The translations under genes and the position numbers were made by a program. From Bombyx mori (Eukaryota > Arthropoda > Insecta > Lepidoptera > Bombycidae): 64,000 nt of DNA. Each line of letters starts with the position of its first letter. Within the stretch, counting starts at the first letter, position 1. The notes below the pieces were generated by a model, which saw only the letters and a program-made list of their open reading frames with translations, had not been told where the DNA came from and searched no databases. Positions 21,066 to 32,495 of this stretch are shown here, in pieces. The stretch spans positions 746,501 through 810,500 of the forward strand of contig NC_085126.1 of NCBI RefSeq assembly GCF_030269925.1, read 5' to 3'.

Positions 21066-21714
21066 CTTAAAACCCGATATAAAAATAGAAACCACAAAAA
21101 TAGTTTACGGTTAATGTCTTAACCCGATGCTCAAATTGCGAACTCATATCTAGGCGTAAGTTTAAAGAGATAAAGACTGACTTGTATTTCTGTGCGGTAA
21201 GCTATGCGGATTGCTATTGTAATGCAAAGACATACTTTGACATATAAGATTGAACAAACTGGATATCGATTGCGGAAAACATTAACCGGTTTTTATTATT
21301 AAAAAAGAAAACATCAAGGAATTTCTCCAACTTAAATTTCTCTAACAAATAATAAATTCCACTTGAAAATAATCCGTTTCCGTCCCTTGAGGAAGACACA
21401 ATAAAAAGGTTAGCCCCCGGAATGTAATGGAACCGGGTAACATAGAATATTACTGCTCAGAAGGATTACGGTAATGGCTCGGAATGGGATATCTGTTGAA
21501 TTGAAAATCGGTAGTCAGAATATTTGTGAGCTAGAAAAGGATATTTTGTATATATTGGACAAGGGTATATTTTTATGTTTTTTTTTCGTGGTTATGATTG
21601 TTGAATGTTGTTGATATATCTTTTTAGTACGTGCTTCAATTACGACGATACTATGTTGTTTGTTATCAATTGCTTTTTAAATCATCTTTTTCTACATAAT
21701 ATATGTATCTATTA
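21066..21714. other. Anonymous AT-rich DNA
   Basis: No feature is recognised. Confidence 0.4.
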
Positions 21715-22047
21715 GGTTCTAAATGTTCACGATTGACTTCCACGGTGAAGGAGTAACATCGTGTAATAAAAATGAAACCCGCAAAATTTTAATTTGCGTA
21801 ATCACTGGTGGTAGGACCTCTTGAGTCCGCGCGGGTACGTACCACCGCCTTACCTATTTCTGCCGTGAAGCAGTAATGCGTTTCGGTCTGAAGGGTAGGG
21901 CAGCCGCTGTAACTATACTTGAGACCTTAGAACTTGTATCTCAAGGTGGGTGGCGCATTTAAGTTGTGGATGTCTATGGGCTTCAGTAACCACTTAACAC
22001 CAGGTGGGCTGTGAGCTCGTTCACACATCTAAGCAATAAAAAAAAAA
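21715..22047 (+). repeat. Bm1 SINE, 5'-truncated
   Basis: It starts just after the tRNA-like head region (AATGTTCACGATTGACTTCC) and runs to CTAAGCAATAAAA with an A-tail. Confidence 0.9.
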
Positions 22048-22177
22048 AAGGTGTTACTATGTAATCGTAGAGAACTGTGTGAATGAAATGTGATTTTAAG
22101 AAGTCATGTGAATTGAGGTCAATCATGCTGTGATTCTTAAATGTACCTTTTATTCTTATATAAACTGTACTCTTAAA

Positions 22178-22309
22178 AATGAGACCTTACAACTCATGTC
22201 TCAAGGTGGGTGGCGGCATTTACGTTGTAGAGGTCCCTGGGCGACGGTAACCGTTCACCATCAGGTAGGCCCTATGCTCGTCTCCCTACACGGGCAATAA
22301 AAAAAAACA
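22178..22309 (+). repeat. Bm1 body with a LINE family I tail
   Basis: The first half is Bm1 (GTCTCAAGGTGGGTGGCGG). From about 22232 it switches to the tail used by LINE family I (GGGCGACGGTAACC, then GGGCAATAAAA). It is either a template-switch chimera or an ancestral intermediate. Confidence 0.7.
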
Positions 22310-22799
22310 CATTGAGACATGAGGTTCCTTGCTCATTTACAAAAACAAAAATGAGTTTTCATATTGATTTATTATAAAATACATTAAATTAAGACTTTTC
22401 TTAATCAAAATTCTATAACTGTGTTGTTTATAAAAATATATGAAATTGTACCCGAAATAAATACATAATATAATCTTTAGTTCACATACTCCACTGCGGT
22501 CTTCTTCAAAATCATATTCATAGCGAAATCCGAATTTATCTAATACAGTTTTTAACAAATTTAGCTGCCGCATTGCGACGACAACCCGAGAATTATGCCC
22601 TTAAAACGGTCACAGATGTCACTTCGGGAACATTCTCGATGCAAACCATTAAAACAAACAGTGGCTCTATTAGGAGCGTGCTCGGTAATAAATAGGATTG
22701 CTCGATGCGAAGATACAACTTTTCTAGCAATTTAATATCCGGTTTGCGGAGTTTGAAAGTGAATAGCAATTTTCGTGTTTGTAATGTGACTTATCTGAC
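22310..22799. other. Anonymous DNA
   Basis: A 78-codon minus-strand ORF at 22337-22573 has no recognisable motif. Confidence 0.4.
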
Positions 22800-23410
22800 T
22801 CAGGCGACGGGGTGATGCAACGTCGCCGTCGCCCCAAATATGTCTTGTCGGGCCCCTCGGATCCACTCTCGATGCTTTTAAGCTCCTCAAGCACCGGTCA
22901 GTTCTCCTTCAAGAGTTCGACAAGCGAACTAATCTATAAACAAAACCCACTGAGTTTCTTGGCGGATCTTTCAGCGCATTGCGATTCCAATACAGTTTTT
23001 TTTTTTTATGATTGTAAGATTACTGGTGGCCCGGAGGCCTTTCCAGCTTTATCAGGACAGGTGAGCGAGCAAAGGCTCAGCCAGGAGGGGTGGGATTTGC
23101 TAACAACTGCCTGAGCGCCTCCGAAGGAGACCTAACAACTCAAGAGCAATTGCTTCGCCAATGAATCTACTACCGGATCGGAATCGCGACCCACTGAGAA
23201 GATCCGGCGAGAAACTCAGCGGGCTGATGCATGGGTTAGGTTGCACGTCGACCTCTTTGTCGAGTTCGACGAGTACGGTTACCGGGGTTCCTCAGCCTGC
23301 TCCTAGTCCCAATACAGTGTTAGATTATACCAAGTACTGCTCTTATACGAATTATATGAAGCATTGGACTATTAAACAAATTCTCTCAGGTTGAGCCCGT
23401 GAGCTCACCT
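22800..23410 (+). pseudogene. Diverged Jockey-like LINE 3' end, interrupted
   Basis: The plus strand reads QRRRRPKYVLSGPSDPLS, resembling the HRRRPRHVLTDPSDPIT segment near the ORF2 end of the full-length element. It resumes after 23308 and finishes near GAGCTCACCTACCCG. A younger minus-strand LINE copy (22997-23308) is inserted in it. Confidence 0.6.
22997..23308 (-). mobile_element. 5'-truncated Jockey-like LINE with target duplication
   Basis: A T-run and 3' UTR as in the full-length element. It is bounded by the 10-bp direct repeat CCAATACAGT at 22987-22996 and 23309-23318, so this is a bona fide retroposed copy only 312 bp long. Confidence 0.9.
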
Positions 23411-23437
23411 ACCCGTCCGATACTTTTTTACGCAATT

Positions 23438-23702
23438 TACACCTCCAACTTGTCGAAAATCTGTATATTTTGCAAAGAATTGTTGTCTCAAATCATCACT
23501 CCGCGCCCACTCCATCATAATGTGAAAAGCATCTTCTATTGATCACAAACTGAACATTTGGGATCAGGAGCCTTCCCCATTAAATGAGCAAGTTTATTGA
23601 GTGGGATGCGCCCGGAACGAAGTCTGAAAACAGTCACTAGGGTGGTTCTATTAAGGTTACAAGAATCAAACCATGATATAGCCTCTCAGGCTACTAACGA
23701 AT
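23438..23702 (-). pseudogene. Non-LTR retrotransposon C-terminal relic
   Basis: The minus strand reads FRLRSGRIPLNKLAHLMGKA and CSVCDQ, a stop, then in the next frame EDAFHIMMEWARSDDLRQQF. A C-x2-C followed by E-D-x-x-H is the zinc-binding tail of several non-LTR ORF2 proteins. It is frameshifted and lacks the reverse transcriptase core. Confidence 0.6.
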
Positions 23703-24004
23703 AGGTAGAATAAAAATGAGATGTGAGATTTTTTATTGTGGCTATCTTTGAGAAATAGGATTATCCGTTTGAACTAAGACACACGCCTTCCTGCAGACAT
23801 ATGTAAATATAATGGTCTGAGCCTGCACGAACAACAAGGCGATCTGCCAATTTTAATTAAGGTTTCAGAGCAGAAATTAGCTAGGTGAGTTAGCGAGAGA
23901 GAAATATAATTAACATTGAAAATAAGTCAACAGGTAAGTGCGATCTGCACAACAGGAGGTCTTATCGCCAAAAGTGATCTCTTTGAGATAACCGTATATC
24001 CAAG

Positions 24005-24290
24005 AAAATTCTTTTTATTTTTAATACGCTTTTATTAGCTTCAGACGTATGTATGTTAGTAACGGAATCTTTGAGCATGATTTTGACCCCTTCAAAACGT
24101 CGGATTAACTAGAAATTTGGTATACTTATTAAGAACCGATGACAATTTAGTATTAAAAAAATATATTGATAAAATTGAAATTCAACTAAAAAATGAAAAA
24201 TAGTTTAAAAAAACTAACAAAATACGCTTTTATAGAAAATCTAACTAAAATTATTTTTTTTAAACTATTTTTCTTATTTTATTGCTTACT
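24005..24290 (-). repeat. Dispersed repeat F
   Basis: It contains TACGCTTTTATTAGCTTCAG and TAACGGAATCTTTGAGCATG, the reverse complement of the copy at 19598-19890. Confidence 0.7.
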
Positions 24291-24535
24291 AGCGACCCGC
24301 CCTCGCTTCGCTTCGGAAACATTAAAACACACATGAAACCAAAACAACAAAAAAAAAAAAAAAAAAAAAGGTAGCCTATGTTCATCAGGGACAATGTCGG
24401 CTTCTAATGGAAAAAGAATTTTTCAAATCGGTCCAGTAGTTTCGGAGCCTATTCGAAACAAATAAACAAACAAATCTTTCCTCTTTATAATATTAGTATA
24501 GAAGTATAGATAATATTAGTATAGATATAGATATG
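24291..24535 (+). repeat. LINE-like 3' end (repeat D)
   Basis: It runs from CTAGCGACCCGCCCTCGCTT through CAAATCGGTCCAGTAGTTTC to a TAATATTAGTATAGATATAG microsatellite end. An inverted relative is at 63283-63705. It looks like an RTE-type 3' end. Confidence 0.65.
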
Positions 24536-24537
24536 GT

Positions 24538-24708
24538 TGGACGGACTCACGACCCAACTAGTGTTAAACTGAAGCCTATAGATATCTACAATTCAAATAT
24601 AATTCAGATATCCTTCTAACCGAAACGCATTACTGCTTCACGGCCGAAATAAGCAGGGTGGTGGTACCTACCCGTGCGGACACACAAGACGTTCGATCAC
24701 CAGTAGTT
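24538..24708 (-). repeat. Bm1 SINE, diverged fragment
   Basis: It contains CGAAACGCATTACTGCTTCA and CTACCCGTGCGGAC with an internal deletion. Confidence 0.7.
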
Positions 24709-25352
24709 CTAAAAAATACACTGCAGGCATGTATATTGTATTGCGGTGTACTATTATTGAGGATCCGTGTCAGACAGTATTAACTAGAGAAATAAATAGG
24801 AATTGTTATAAAGTCATCTTCTGTCGCATGCTAAAACTTGCTCAGGTTCGGAAAGTTTGACGGGCACATTGACGGGTCTATGTTGTGTCGTGACGTGTCT
24901 ACAGTTGTAGTCATCACTAAAGTGCAAGCGTCTACAACAATAACTATTATACATCAATCAAATTTTGTATTATCATCGTAATATTGTTAGAGTCGATCGT
25001 GAAATATTGTTAGTGGGTAAAGCAAAGTTTTGTATGTTGTTTATATAAAAGCTGAAGCTGAAAGCGCATAAAAGTTTTCTCAAAAGAATTTCCGACGAAA
25101 TAACTTCCGGCGTGATTTTTTCAATATCATTCAATTTTGTTATAAAATATTTTCGGATTATTCCAATAGGTTTATTTATTAAATATTAGGATACTTAATG
25201 CCGAAGGTAATTTTTGTATGTCAATTCCACAAATCTCTTTGCATGCGTTAACAAATTTTCACGATGAAGGAGCAAGGTTCTTGTCCGTAATAATTGCTGG
25301 TGTTGGGTTATTCAGGCTTTGAACTCGTGTCTTAAGCTGGATCAAGGCACAG
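24709..25352. other. Anonymous DNA
   Basis: No feature is recognised. Confidence 0.4.
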
Positions 25353-25538
25353 TTCGTTAAGGGTAATGGCTCAGAACACCAAAAATCAATACAGAAACAA
25401 GAGATAACTCTAGAGCTTAAACTCTCTACCAAGTTTCGTGCCATTTCGATAAGGGGTAATGGCTCAGAACACCAAAAATCAATAAAGAAACAAGAGGTAA
25501 CTCTAGAATTTAAGCCCTCTAGCGAATTTCCTAATTAA
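25353..25538. repeat. Tandem duplication, 2 x 93 bp
   Basis: The block GGTAATGGCTCAGAACACC followed by CAAAAATCAAT recurs at a 93-bp offset, with only a few differences between units. Confidence 0.85.
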
Positions 25539-25700
25539 CGAACATTAAACAACGAATGACTAATACTGCCCTAGAAACAGCCAGCTTACGATATTACACG
25601 AGACAAAATGTTACTAAATACAATATACCTTTAGATAATGTGTCGAAGTCTGAAATTTTTAGTTAATTAAGGAATTGAGAATGTTTTTTTTAAATAGACT

Positions 25701-25808
25701 AGGCAGCGGCTTGGCTCTGCCCCTGGCTTTGCTGAAATCAACGGGCGACGGTAACCACTCACCATCAGGTGGGCCGTATGCTAGTCTGCCTAAAAGGGCA
25801 ATAAAAAA
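25701..25808 (+). repeat. LINE family I 3' end
   Basis: It reads GGCAGCGGCTTGGCTCTGCC through GGGCGACGGTAACCACTCAC to AAAAGGGCAATAAAAAA. Confidence 0.8.
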
Positions 25809-26761
25809 TTCATTTGTGATTAATTTTGTTTGAAAGCTTTCGCCAAATCATTTTATACAAAGTCGCCACGTAATTTCGTAAAATGGTTCAGTCCATCGAT
25901 TTCCTCTTCATAAATTTGTGATAAGGAAATAATAACATATACTGTTGCATGTTACCTAATAAAACATGATCTAAAACATGTATCATGTATATATATAACC
26001 ACGATCTTATCAAGCAATTTTGTTGAGACATTCAAGGACTTCTTCGTCTGTAATGGTTGATAAAAGGCGGTGAAAGCTTTTATTTAAAAAAAAAAAACAG
26101 GTTTATTCTCCATTAAAGTACAGAAAGGTACCATTCAAATCTAACTTTTTTTTTAAATATTCCGATCGCTTAAAAACATTTTTGGGATTCGGCGAACATT
26201 ACTCTCAGTTGTCGAGAAATCCAGACATATTTATTGTAATTGATAAGATTAGCTGTTTAATGTATTTCAAGGTGAAACTTTTTTCTGGTAACATTTTTTT
26301 CTTTTCGGTGCTAGTTCTAAATACGCTAATAAAAGTTTTGATATTTTTTAATCAGTCCATAAACGCCACGCCTAAAGACTATAACTACGGTTATGTTAGT
26401 CAAGTTAAAACTTAAAGGACTTTTAAATTTGCGTCCTCAAAGGAATTTTTTTCTTAATGGGTAATTTTGCGTAGAAGATATATTTTCATATAAAATCTTG
26501 TGGAGCGAGATACGTGCTCTAGAAACCTACCCAGTCCAAAAAAAAAAATCAGACAATTTCGATTCTCACTATTCCAGCAAAAAGCTCTCCTTAATTGACT
26601 TAATCGACGTTGCCACTTACGTAATAGTAACGACCATAGACAAGCAACATGTATTTACATTGACGTTTTATATGTTTGACAACTGACAGGCTGAATGTTC
26701 TCACCAGTGACAGTGACATTCGGTTCATATTAAGTAGTTTACCTATTGCGATGTTTTTATT
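25809..26761. other. Anonymous AT-rich DNA
   Basis: Short ORFs at 26182-26415 and 26498-26686 show no motif. No gene is supported. Confidence 0.4.
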
Positions 26762-26972
26762 TATTTTGCTTAGTTGGGTAGACGACCTCAAGGCCGACCT
26801 GGTATTAAGTACAACGTAAATGCCGCCACCCACCTTGAGATAAGAGTTCTAAGGTCTCAGTATAGTTACAACGGCTGCCCCACCCTTCAAACCGAAACAC
26901 ATTACTGCTTCACGGCAGAAATAGGCATGGTGGTGGTACCTGGTGCGGACTCACAAGAGGTCCTACCAGCAG
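26762..26972 (-). repeat. Bm1 SINE, 5'-truncated
   Basis: The complement of the Bm1 tail and body has a deletion in the GGAGCCCATAGACAT region. Confidence 0.8.
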
Positions 26973-27385
26973 TATGATGTTGTAGCCAGGCTCACTGGCT
27001 GCTGTTATATGCAACCAGTAAATCAAGGAAATAAAATTTAAAGGTGTTTCGCACGAAAACAGCGACAAAAAGTACATACAAGAACAAAAGTGTTATATAA
27101 CCGAGCAAAAGAACACGACCGCAATGCGGTTCCTTAGTAGATTTACAAGTCCTTCGGGATTTTACAACTTATGTTTATCGTGATACTTACTTGGCGGCGC
27201 GACTGTACTCGATTTTTATGAAGCCTGTAAATTTTAACATTCGGCATCGGATGTTTCCTTATTTCCGTTGCTGATTCTAATGTGTTTTTAGTTTAGTCCT
27301 GATGGATACAAAAGAGTGTGCCCCATTTCAATATTGGGCCTTTATTATGAATTAGGGAGACGTAGCGTGGATATGCCTCCCACAA
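26973..27385. other. Anonymous DNA
   Basis: No feature is recognised. Confidence 0.4.
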
Positions 27386-27660
27386 AATCAAACCCGCAAA
27401 ATTATAATTTGCGTAATTACTGGTGGACCTCTTGTGAGTCCGCACGGGTACGTACCACCGCCCCGCCTATTTCTGCTGTGAAGCAGTAATGCGTTTCGGT
27501 TTGAAGGGTGGGGCAGCCGTTGTGACTATACTGAGACCTTAGAACTATGTATATCTCAAGGTGTGTGGCGCATTTACGTTGTAGATGTCTATGGGCTCCA
27601 GTAACCACTTAACACCAGGTGGGCTGTGAGCTCGTCCACACAGGTAGGCAATAAAAAAAA
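27386..27660 (+). repeat. Bm1 SINE, 5'-truncated
   Basis: It runs from AAATCAAACCCGCAAAATTA to GGCAATAAAAAAAAA. Confidence 0.85.
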
Positions 27661-27800
27661 ATGGACCGAAGACCCATTGAGGTTCGCGGGGATCCGCTGG
27701 ATGCAAGAAGCTCAGAATTGGTCTTTGTGGCGAGGCTTGGGGGAGGCCTATGACCAGCAGTTGACGTCTATGGACTGATATAATAGAATAGACAATATAA
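27661..27800 (+). pseudogene. RTE-like LINE ORF2 extreme C terminus
   Basis: The plus strand reads RWMQEAQNWSLWRGLGEAYD and then a stop. This corresponds to the final W-x-x-L-x-E-A-Y segment of RTE-like ORF2 (compare SLWRQLEEAYVYN at the end of the copy at 48.2 kb). Only the last 40 codons remain. Confidence 0.7.
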
Positions 27801-27885
27801 ATTAGTTACAATTTGAGTTCGTTTGATTTATTAATCAATTTATATACGGCTCAAGGAATGCTGTGTTTGATTGTACATATTTTTT

Positions 27886-28020
27886 TGTTTTTTTTTTTAT
27901 TGCCCTTGTAAGCAGACGTGCATATGGCCTACCTGATGGTGAGTGGTCACCGTCGCCCATGGACAACACCAGGGGCAGAGCCAAGCCACTGCCTAAAGCC
28001 AATCCGCTGCCTAACAGGTT
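27886..28020 (-). repeat. LINE family I 3' end
   Basis: The complement of the family I tail starts at the T-run and TTGCCCTTGTAAGCAGACG and ends at a decayed CAGAGCCAAGCCACTGCC. Confidence 0.75.
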
Positions 28021-28199
28021 GTGCAATTCACTAGGATAATTTTAAAAGCTTTGTCATTTTAAACTGTTTAAAATGGCGTAGTATATTGTGTTGATATGTG
28101 AACGGGCTTACGACCCAACCGGTAATAAGAGGTCACCGGGGCCTTGCTGACCTTGAGATGTGAGGTCGAAGTTTCAGTTTACTTGTGTAATTATTGTGG

Positions 28200-28636
28200 T
28201 TTTTTTTATTGCTACTTGGGTGGACGAGCTCAAAGCCCACCTGGTGTTAAGTGGTTACTGGAGCCCATAGACATCTGCGACGTAAATGCACTACCCACCT
28301 TGAGATATAAGTTCTAATGTCTTAAGTATAGCAACAACGGCAGCCCCACCCTTCAAACCGAAACGCATTACTGCTTCACGGCAGAAATAGGCAGGGCGGT
28401 GGTTCCTACCCGTGCGGACTCACAAGAGGTCCTACCACCAGTAATTACGCAAATTATAATTTTGCGGGTTTCGTTTTTATTACACGATGTTATTCCTTCA
28501 CCGTGGAAGTCAAACGTGAACATTTGTTGAGTACGTATTTCATTAGAAAAATTGGTACCCGCCAGCGGGATTCGAACAGCGGTGCATCGCTCAACACGAA
28601 TGCACCGGACGTCTTATCCCTTAGGCTACGACGACT
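28200..28636 (-). repeat. Bm1 SINE, full length
   Basis: The complement runs from the T-run to the tRNA-like head. The head reads on the minus strand GTCGTAGCCTAAGGGATAAG (A box) and GTTCGAATCCCGC (B box), the internal RNA polymerase III promoter of tRNA-derived SINEs. Length is about 435 bp. Confidence 0.92.
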
Positions 28637-29386
28637 TCGAATGCATGATTTCTAGTAGCACATAAACATGATGACCATATCTCTAATAATAGTCATATCC
28701 TATCAGATTTGTCGTAATAAAAAAACTGCTAAAACACATTTAAGGAAATGCATGGAGAACAAACACTCACTTCCAGAATAAATTTAATAGATCTTGAAAC
28801 ATATTTAAATATTTAAATGAGAGGCATTTGTCTTCACTCTTCAAATTTAAATGGGTCACAGTTTTATTCAGAATACGCTTTAGAAGTTCAGCGCGACATT
28901 GTATGGTCGGAAATTATTGGAAATATGTAAATTTTCATATGGATGTGTCGTTTTGTGATCTATGGGATTCCGGGGCGACGATATTTTACTTTCAGAGTTG
29001 AATCATGCGAGGGGTTCGGAATAAGGGTGAAGGTTTTTTTTCTATTTTAACCACGGAGGGCGGACGACACATGCAGTACGCCAAGTCGTCTGGTCTGAAG
29101 AATGTACCTGCTATGTAATAAAGCAATATATGCATGTCACATCCGGACATGAGAAATGAAGCGAAAGCGCGCCATCTAGTGAATGTGACCCGCAACTACT
29201 AGTCAAACACCGGGTCAGTTCGGTTGGTGTGCTTCAACAGAGTCGAGATATCAACGCTCACGACATATTCGGTGCCTGACTTAGGAAGAGTGAAGACGTC
29301 TAGGAGCTGTCACCGTTTCGTGCGGCGCAATCTCTTTGCACGACTACCCACCATAAGTTCATTGTGTCGAAAGGCAATGAAGATAT
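28637..29386. other. Anonymous DNA
   Basis: No gene is seen. CGCGCCATCTAGTGAATG near 29168 is discussed under findings. The last four bases (ATAT) are the left target duplication of the solo LTR. Confidence 0.4.
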
Positions 29387-29770
29387 TGTTGCGCCACTAA
29401 GAGTAACGCCATCTATCGCCGAATAGTCGAACGAATATCGAAGGTTATAGTAGCACCTAGATCCCTCAAGAAGTACAACGCCATCTATTGTCAGATAGCG
29501 GAAACACAATACCAGAGATGTGTGGAATATTCTCGATAATTCGAGGGATGTGGTATCGACTATAAAACTGTTGCAGAGATGGCACGCAGTCAGTCAGTAA
29601 TCGGAACTACTCGAAGCGAAACAGCAAACGGATCACCTGAAGCGAAGCGGAAAAAGCGAATTGAGAATTTTCAAGTGTTTGTTGAGTGTTTTAAGTGATC
29701 TAAGTGCAAATACAGTTTTAAGTTGTACTTTGGTGGAACATTTATTTATACCGAACCCCAGTGCCTAACA
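29387..29770 (+). mobile_element. Solo LTR with ATAT target duplication
   Basis: 384 bp, starting TGTTGCGCC and ending CCTAACA (inverted TGTT/AACA ends). It is flanked by ATAT at 29383-29386 and 29771-29774. The interior shares the CGCCATCTATCGCCGAATAG and CGCCATCTATTGTCAGATAG blocks with 18153-18420. A lone LTR with a duplication is the product of LTR-LTR recombination. The parent family is unknown. Confidence 0.8.
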
Positions 29771-29994
29771 ATATGTACTATTTTATTGACATTAAAATAA
29801 AGTTTAGCCCAGTAAAGCTATAGCAAAAACTGAGTTGCTCTATAAAGAGAAACAACATATAAAGATTTATATTCACCAGTTTTTATGTTTTTGTTATATT
29901 TCAATAATCAAAAATGTTTTAATGCTTCTAATGTTTCAATATTCAAAATACCATTCATGTCACCTGTATAACATATTATAACCTCTTTTCGAGA

Positions 29995-30155
29995 TAATAA
30001 AGAGCAGTTGAAAAATTATCGTATCGGTCCTCATTGCGTGTGCAAATTTTCAATTTCATCGGGCGTCTTGAAGTCAATGGAAATGCTGTTCAATTATTAC
30101 TTTACATACATACAAACATGCATACCAAGCTAATAAAAGTTTGTATAAAAGTCAA
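29995..30155 (+). repeat. Dispersed repeat F, fragment
   Basis: Diverged copy with TCGGTCCTCATTGCGTGTGC, GGGCGTCTTGAAG and AAGCTAATAAAAG in the family order. Confidence 0.45.
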
Positions 30156-30400
30156 AATGTAATATATAAAGCTAATCTAAGTCTTAAGTGTCACTGATTA
30201 TGGTCGGACTTCGATCACTAGGCGAATACTATCCTATTCATTTTTACCAAGAAGCAATCATAGGTACTCGCTGGTTTGATCGTTGTGCAAAAAATTCAGT
30301 GTATTCACATCCTACTGACTATGGCTAGCTCTATACAATCTGAACCCTCAGCTAACTTTAGATCATCACCGAAACTCTCAAAATATAACAAGAAATCTGA

Positions 30401-30651
30401 ATTGCTGTTCGTTAGTCTCGCTAAAACTCGAGAACGGCTGGACCGATTTGGCTAATTTTGGTCTTGAATTATTTGTGGAAGTACAGAGAAGGCTTAAAAG
30501 GTAGATGCTCGGAAATAAATAAAAATAACAATTTTGTTTTCCCTTTGATGTCCCCCGTCAGACGAATTCCTTTTGTTTGTTTTAAGTTTATTTTATACAA
30601 AAAGGTCTTTTGATTTATCGATTGAGGCACTACGAAATCTGCCGGCCTGTG
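30401..30651 (-). repeat. LINE-like 3' end (repeat C), inverted
   Basis: Reverse complement of 2649-2945, with CTGTTCGTTAGTCTCGCT and AGAACGGCTGGACCGATTTG. Confidence 0.7.
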
Positions 30652-31237
30652 TCACATAGTTAAAAATAAAATTCACCCAGCAGCGGTAAGAAAGCAATAC
30701 AAGAAGAACACTTGACACACTTAACTTCAGTCAAAAGTCCGTGATAATTTCCGGTATGGCCTTAAAAGCTCTCCGCGGTCACAGAGGAAGCTCTCTGGAT
30801 ATTGGGGCGGAAGTAGAGGCTATTTGCAAATAAAAGTTTTTACGTTCTCGTCTACTTTTATCGTTAACAAGCTCTCCCTGGAGTGAAATATATCTTACGT
30901 AAACAGATGTTAAAGGATGAAGTATTTGTTGAGTTTTATATGATGATTCTACGGTGAACGGTGGTTACTGGAAAGCAGAGGAATTATCTGTTTATTTGTG
31001 CCCGTGTCATTGATGACACTAAACTATAAAGCCACTCTCTAAATTAATAAAAAAAAAGAACACAATATTCTTAACCTAAAAGTACATGTTATTATCCGCA
31101 ACATGCTTCGTCAGATTACAGAAGTAGAGTTATCAGCAACAAGCTTCGTCAAAAAGTACAATACTTACTTTCAGCTGCAAGCATCGTCATTAATTATATA
31201 ATCGATTTTGAAATCGTAGAAAGGAATTTTCGTTTAC
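30652..31237. other. Anonymous DNA
   Basis: No feature is recognised. Confidence 0.4.
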
Positions 31238-31478
31238 TAGTGGCAGGATCTCTTGTGAGTCCGCACGGGTAGGTACCACCGCCCTGCTTATTTCAGCCGT
31301 GAAGCAGTAATGCGTTTCGATTTGAAGGGTAGGACGGCCGTTATAACTATACTGAGACCTTAGAACTTATATCTCAAGGTGGGTGGCACATTTACGTTGT
31401 AGACGTCTATGGGCTCCATTAACCACTAAACAATAGGTGGGCTGTCAGTTCGTCCACCCAACTAAGCAATAAAAAAAA
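31238..31478 (+). repeat. Bm1 SINE, 5'-truncated
   Basis: Plus-oriented body and tail ending CTAAGCAATAAAAAAA. Confidence 0.85.
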
Positions 31479-32079
31479 TCGATTTAATAAAACATCTTAA
31501 AAAAATAATCAACATTAGTTACAATCGTAGTCCTCCTCCGTGCGTCGTATTCCTCAGTTCTGAGGGTCGTGACCTTTACTGAGCACTTTGCGCATGGGAC
31601 TACACCCCCTAGGCCTTTTTCCTTCCACTTTGCCGGTTATGAGAAGTCTTTCGAGATTGTCACCCTTTTTCCTCGCAACTATTGAGATATCGATCTTCCT
31701 AAGTTTCAAAGACACTTAAATCTAATTTCGTCTAAAACATACGCTATTATCAGTTTTCGTGTTTTACGTACGGCAAGACTTTGGTTGTCATGGTAACCGT
31801 ATTCATTTTCCACGCCTCCGCAAGAGAGCTTAGCTTTGGCCCTGAGAACAGCGAGTTAATCCGACGTCTTCGATTTCAGAAGTATTGTTTTATTGCGTTT
31901 AATGATAAAATCAATCAACATTGTTTTCTTATGATCAACATTGTCTTCTTAAAATCTATTAGTTTAAGCTAAGTTTATTTGTTGAATTTGAATTTCAAGG
32001 TATGTTTTGATTAGGTATTCTTTTATTATTATTTTTGTATTCCATCTTCGAGCCGATGAATTGCCAATGTTATGGACAC
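31479..32079. other. Anonymous DNA
   Basis: No gene is supported; the 63-codon ORF at 31781 has no motif. Confidence 0.4.
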
Positions 32080-32187
32080 CATTAATGTCACATGCATTAG
32101 GCCGTAAATTAAATAGTTTAAGTTATTTTCAATGTTAAATGTTTGTCATGTGGCAGTACTTTTTTAAATAAATAAATAAATAAAAGC
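32080..32187 (+). repeat. LINE or SINE 3' tail ending in AAAT repeats
   Basis: A GTCATGTGGCAGTAC segment is followed by AAATAAATAAATAAATAAA, typical of a retroposon 3' end. Its family is not recognised. Confidence 0.4.
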
Positions 32188-32291
32188 TATGGTGACAGTG
32201 ATCGACTATCAAAAAAAGCATATTTTGGGTGTATTGCGTGTTGGTGTATAGACATGTATAGTAATTCGTCTTGTGACTCTTGTGAGTCCGA

Positions 32292-32495
32292 TTTTTTTTT
32301 TATTGCTTAGATGGGTGGACGATCCACAGCTCACCTGGTGTTAAGTGACTACTGGAGCCCATAGACATCTACGACGTAAATGCGCCACCCACCTTGAGAT
32401 ATAAGTTACAACGGCTGCCCTGCCCTTCAAACCGAAACGCATTATTGCTTCACAGCAGGGTGGGGGTATTTACTCTCACAAGAGGTTCTACCGCA
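32292..32495 (-). repeat. Bm1 SINE, 5'-truncated with deletions
   Basis: The complement of the Bm1 tail lacks the GTTCTAAGGTCTCAGTATAG segment. Confidence 0.8.
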
